Shown here: piece after piece, positions 19,198 through 20,058 of the stretch | Layout of the letters: each line of letters starts with the position of its first letter | Numbering within the stretch: position 1 is the first letter of the stretch | IMG/VR virus record: IMGVR_UViG_3300047276_000332 | Coordinates: 1 to 20,058 of that record | DNA: 20,058 bases | Source of the DNA: a virus | Direction: 5' to 3' (one strand) | Position numbers and translations under genes: made by a program | The notes under the pieces: model-generated | The model's input: the letters and a program-made list of their open reading frames with translations, nothing else | Told to the model about the DNA's origin: nothing | Database searches by the model: none

Positions 19198-19784
19198 TGA
19201 GTGACTATACTAAACTAACCAACTTTGCTGTTAAAGATGGCTACACTACAGGCAATCCAGCAAAGGTGATTAAGGGAACAGAGATTGATGACGAGCTCAA
19301 TTCAATTTCTACTGCCATAGCAACCAAGCTAGACAACAGTGATTTAACAAGCATTCTAAATTCTGTCTACCCTGTTGGTTCTATTTACACCAATGCTGGT
19401 GTTGCTACCAATCCGGGAGCATTGCTTGGCTTTGGTACATGGACAGCCTTTGGTGCTGGTAGGGTGTTGATTGGTGATGGAAGTGGCTTTAGTGCTGGAG
19501 CTACAGGCGGCTCTGCTGATGCTGTTGTTGTAAGTCACACCCACACAGCCTCTACAAACACAACTGGAGCACATACACATGATGTTATGTCTTGGGTGGG
19601 CACTAGTGGTTTGGCTAATGGAAATTGGTATAGCGGAGAAATTTCCATCTCTGCTGGCAACAGAACAACAACAACAGCAGGAGACCATAGCCATACAGTG
19701 AGTGTATCAACTACTGGCTCTTCTGGCACTAATGCCAACTTGCAGCCGTACATTGTTGTGTATATGTGGCAGCGTGCAGCATGA
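19197..19784 (+). CDS. His-rich tail collar/fibre protein
   Basis: Begins in a TAATG overlap with the preceding stop. The N-terminal DYTKLTNFAVKDGYTTGNPA, KVIKGTEIDDELNSISTAIA part is the attachment module common to phage fibre proteins. It is followed by YPVGSIYTNAGVATNPGALL and GFGTWTAFGAGRVLIGDG, a tail-collar signature, and then by HxH motifs (SHTHT, AHTHD and DHSHT), which in T4 gp37-type tips bind iron. The end is NLQPYIVVYMWQRAA, again typical of collar proteins. At 195 residues it is a short distal fibre. Metal binding is inferred from the motifs. The stop overlaps the cupin-like gene as ATGA. Confidence 0.8.
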   Translation: MSDYTKLTNFAVKDGYTTGNPAKVIKGTEIDDELNSISTAIATKLDNSDLTSILNSVYPVGSIYTNAGVATNPGALLGFGTWTAFGAGRVLIGDGSGFSAGATGGSADAVVVSHTHTASTNTTGAHTHDVMSWVGTSGLANGNWYSGEISISAGNRTTTTAGDHSHTVSVSTTGSSGTNANLQPYIVVYMWQRAA

Positions 19785-20058
19785 ACATTGAACATCATTT
19801 CTCTAGTGGTGTGTATGCTAAACAGACAATGCTTCCAAAGGGAAGCTTTGCTGTACAACATAAACACAAACATAGCCACCTTTCCATCCTTGCTTCTGGG
19901 CGTGTTCTTGTATGTGTAGATGAGGAAGAAAAAGAATATGTAGCCCCTGCTTGTATAACAATTGAAGCAGGTAAAAATCATGGAGTGGAAGCTCTTGAAG
20001 ATAGTGTTTGGTTTTGTATTCACGCAACTGATGAAACAGATATTAACAAAGTCGATCA
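19781..20058 (+). CDS. Cupin-like protein, partial (runs off right edge)
   Basis: The first 92 residues of a gene that continues past the edge. The core HKHKHSHLSILASGRVLVCV is a His-rich cupin motif 1 (HxHxHxHLS then a Gly turn) and PACITIEAGKNHGVEAL resembles motif 2 with the third metal-binding His. A small beta-barrel metal-binding domain is therefore likely. In phages such cupins stand beside tail fibre genes, possibly as sugar- or metal-binding tail proteins, or as enzymes; which one cannot be said from this part. The start overlaps the previous gene as ATGA and no ribosome site is obvious, so translation is probably coupled. Confidence 0.7.
   Translation, partial: MNIEHHFSSGVYAKQTMLPKGSFAVQHKHKHSHLSILASGRVLVCVDEEEKEYVAPACITIEAGKNHGVEALEDSVWFCIHATDETDINKVD

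Noticed and set aside
19535-20023. A 162-codon minus-strand frame opposite the collar and cupin genes
   Set aside because: Both plus-strand genes show clear motifs and start/stop coupling; the minus frame is low-complexity with no family feature.
1-20058. CRISPR array, tRNA, rRNA, insertion sequence or integrase/attachment site
   Set aside because: No regularly spaced identical repeats, no tRNA or rRNA signature, no transposase and no integrase or flanking direct repeat was seen; the only mobile-type gene is the HNH endonuclease.

Overview
The window is part of the genome of a tailed double-stranded DNA phage (Caudoviricetes). A small and a large terminase subunit, portal, scaffold, major capsid protein, tail fibres, a lysis cassette and head-tail joining proteins are packed almost without gaps, most joined by ATGA or similar stop/start overlaps. 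I see no tail sheath, tail tube or tape-measure gene, and the portal plus adaptor plus stabilisation-type protein set suggests podovirus-like morphology. Purine-rich AAGGAG ribosome binding sites and three near-perfect sigma70-type promoters fit a Gram-negative, probably proteobacterial, host. The type of fibre modules suggests an environmental (aquatic) phage, but that is inference.

Left arm (1-2074), all on the minus strand: a 187-residue unknown protein, a 85-residue unknown protein, a putative 26-residue membrane peptide, a Gp88-family cysteine-rich protein, an 82-residue unknown protein and a partial gene running off the left edge. The last four are translationally coupled. Hairpins without T-runs sit in the two gaps between the longer genes.

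Switch region (2075-2699): a 625-base divergent intergenic region. From left to right it holds a dyad next to the minus-strand ribosome site, a probable minus-strand extended -10 promoter, four phased A-tracts, two pairs of DnaA-box-like 9-mers in the same orientation with 11-base phasing, a direct repeat, and a duplicated promoter/leader unit whose first copy is a perfect TTGACA-N17-TATAAT promoter. It reads as a candidate replication origin plus divergent transcription switch.

Packaging and head module (2700-9193, plus strand): AT-hook small terminase, a lysozyme-like (transglycosylase-like) protein between the two terminase genes, TerL, portal, a second consensus promoter overlapping the portal stop codon, a small conserved protein, an FmdB-like zinc ribbon, scaffold and major capsid protein. 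A strong terminator hairpin follows the capsid gene.

Fibre module (9273-14374): an Ala/Ser-rich fibre, a fibre with a C-terminal S74 self-cleaving chaperone domain, two further receptor-binding-type proteins, small fibre-associated proteins and an HNH/NUMOD3 endonuclease. The last 20 or so residues of the endonuclease resemble the C-terminal part of the small protein encoded just before it. Base composition changes inside single genes, which suggests module exchange.

Lysis module (14371-16526): a small one-membrane-segment protein, a membrane-anchored protein, a GTA-type three-segment holin, a GH24 lysozyme with the E-8aa-C-5aa-T triad, two very small basic proteins and a small lipobox-bearing protein. 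A 92-residue basic protein follows.

Tail-joining module (16958 to the right end), driven by a third consensus promoter: adaptor, stabilisation-type protein, a His-rich collar/fibre protein and a cupin-like protein cut by the right edge. The lysis genes therefore sit between the fibre module and the tail-joining genes.
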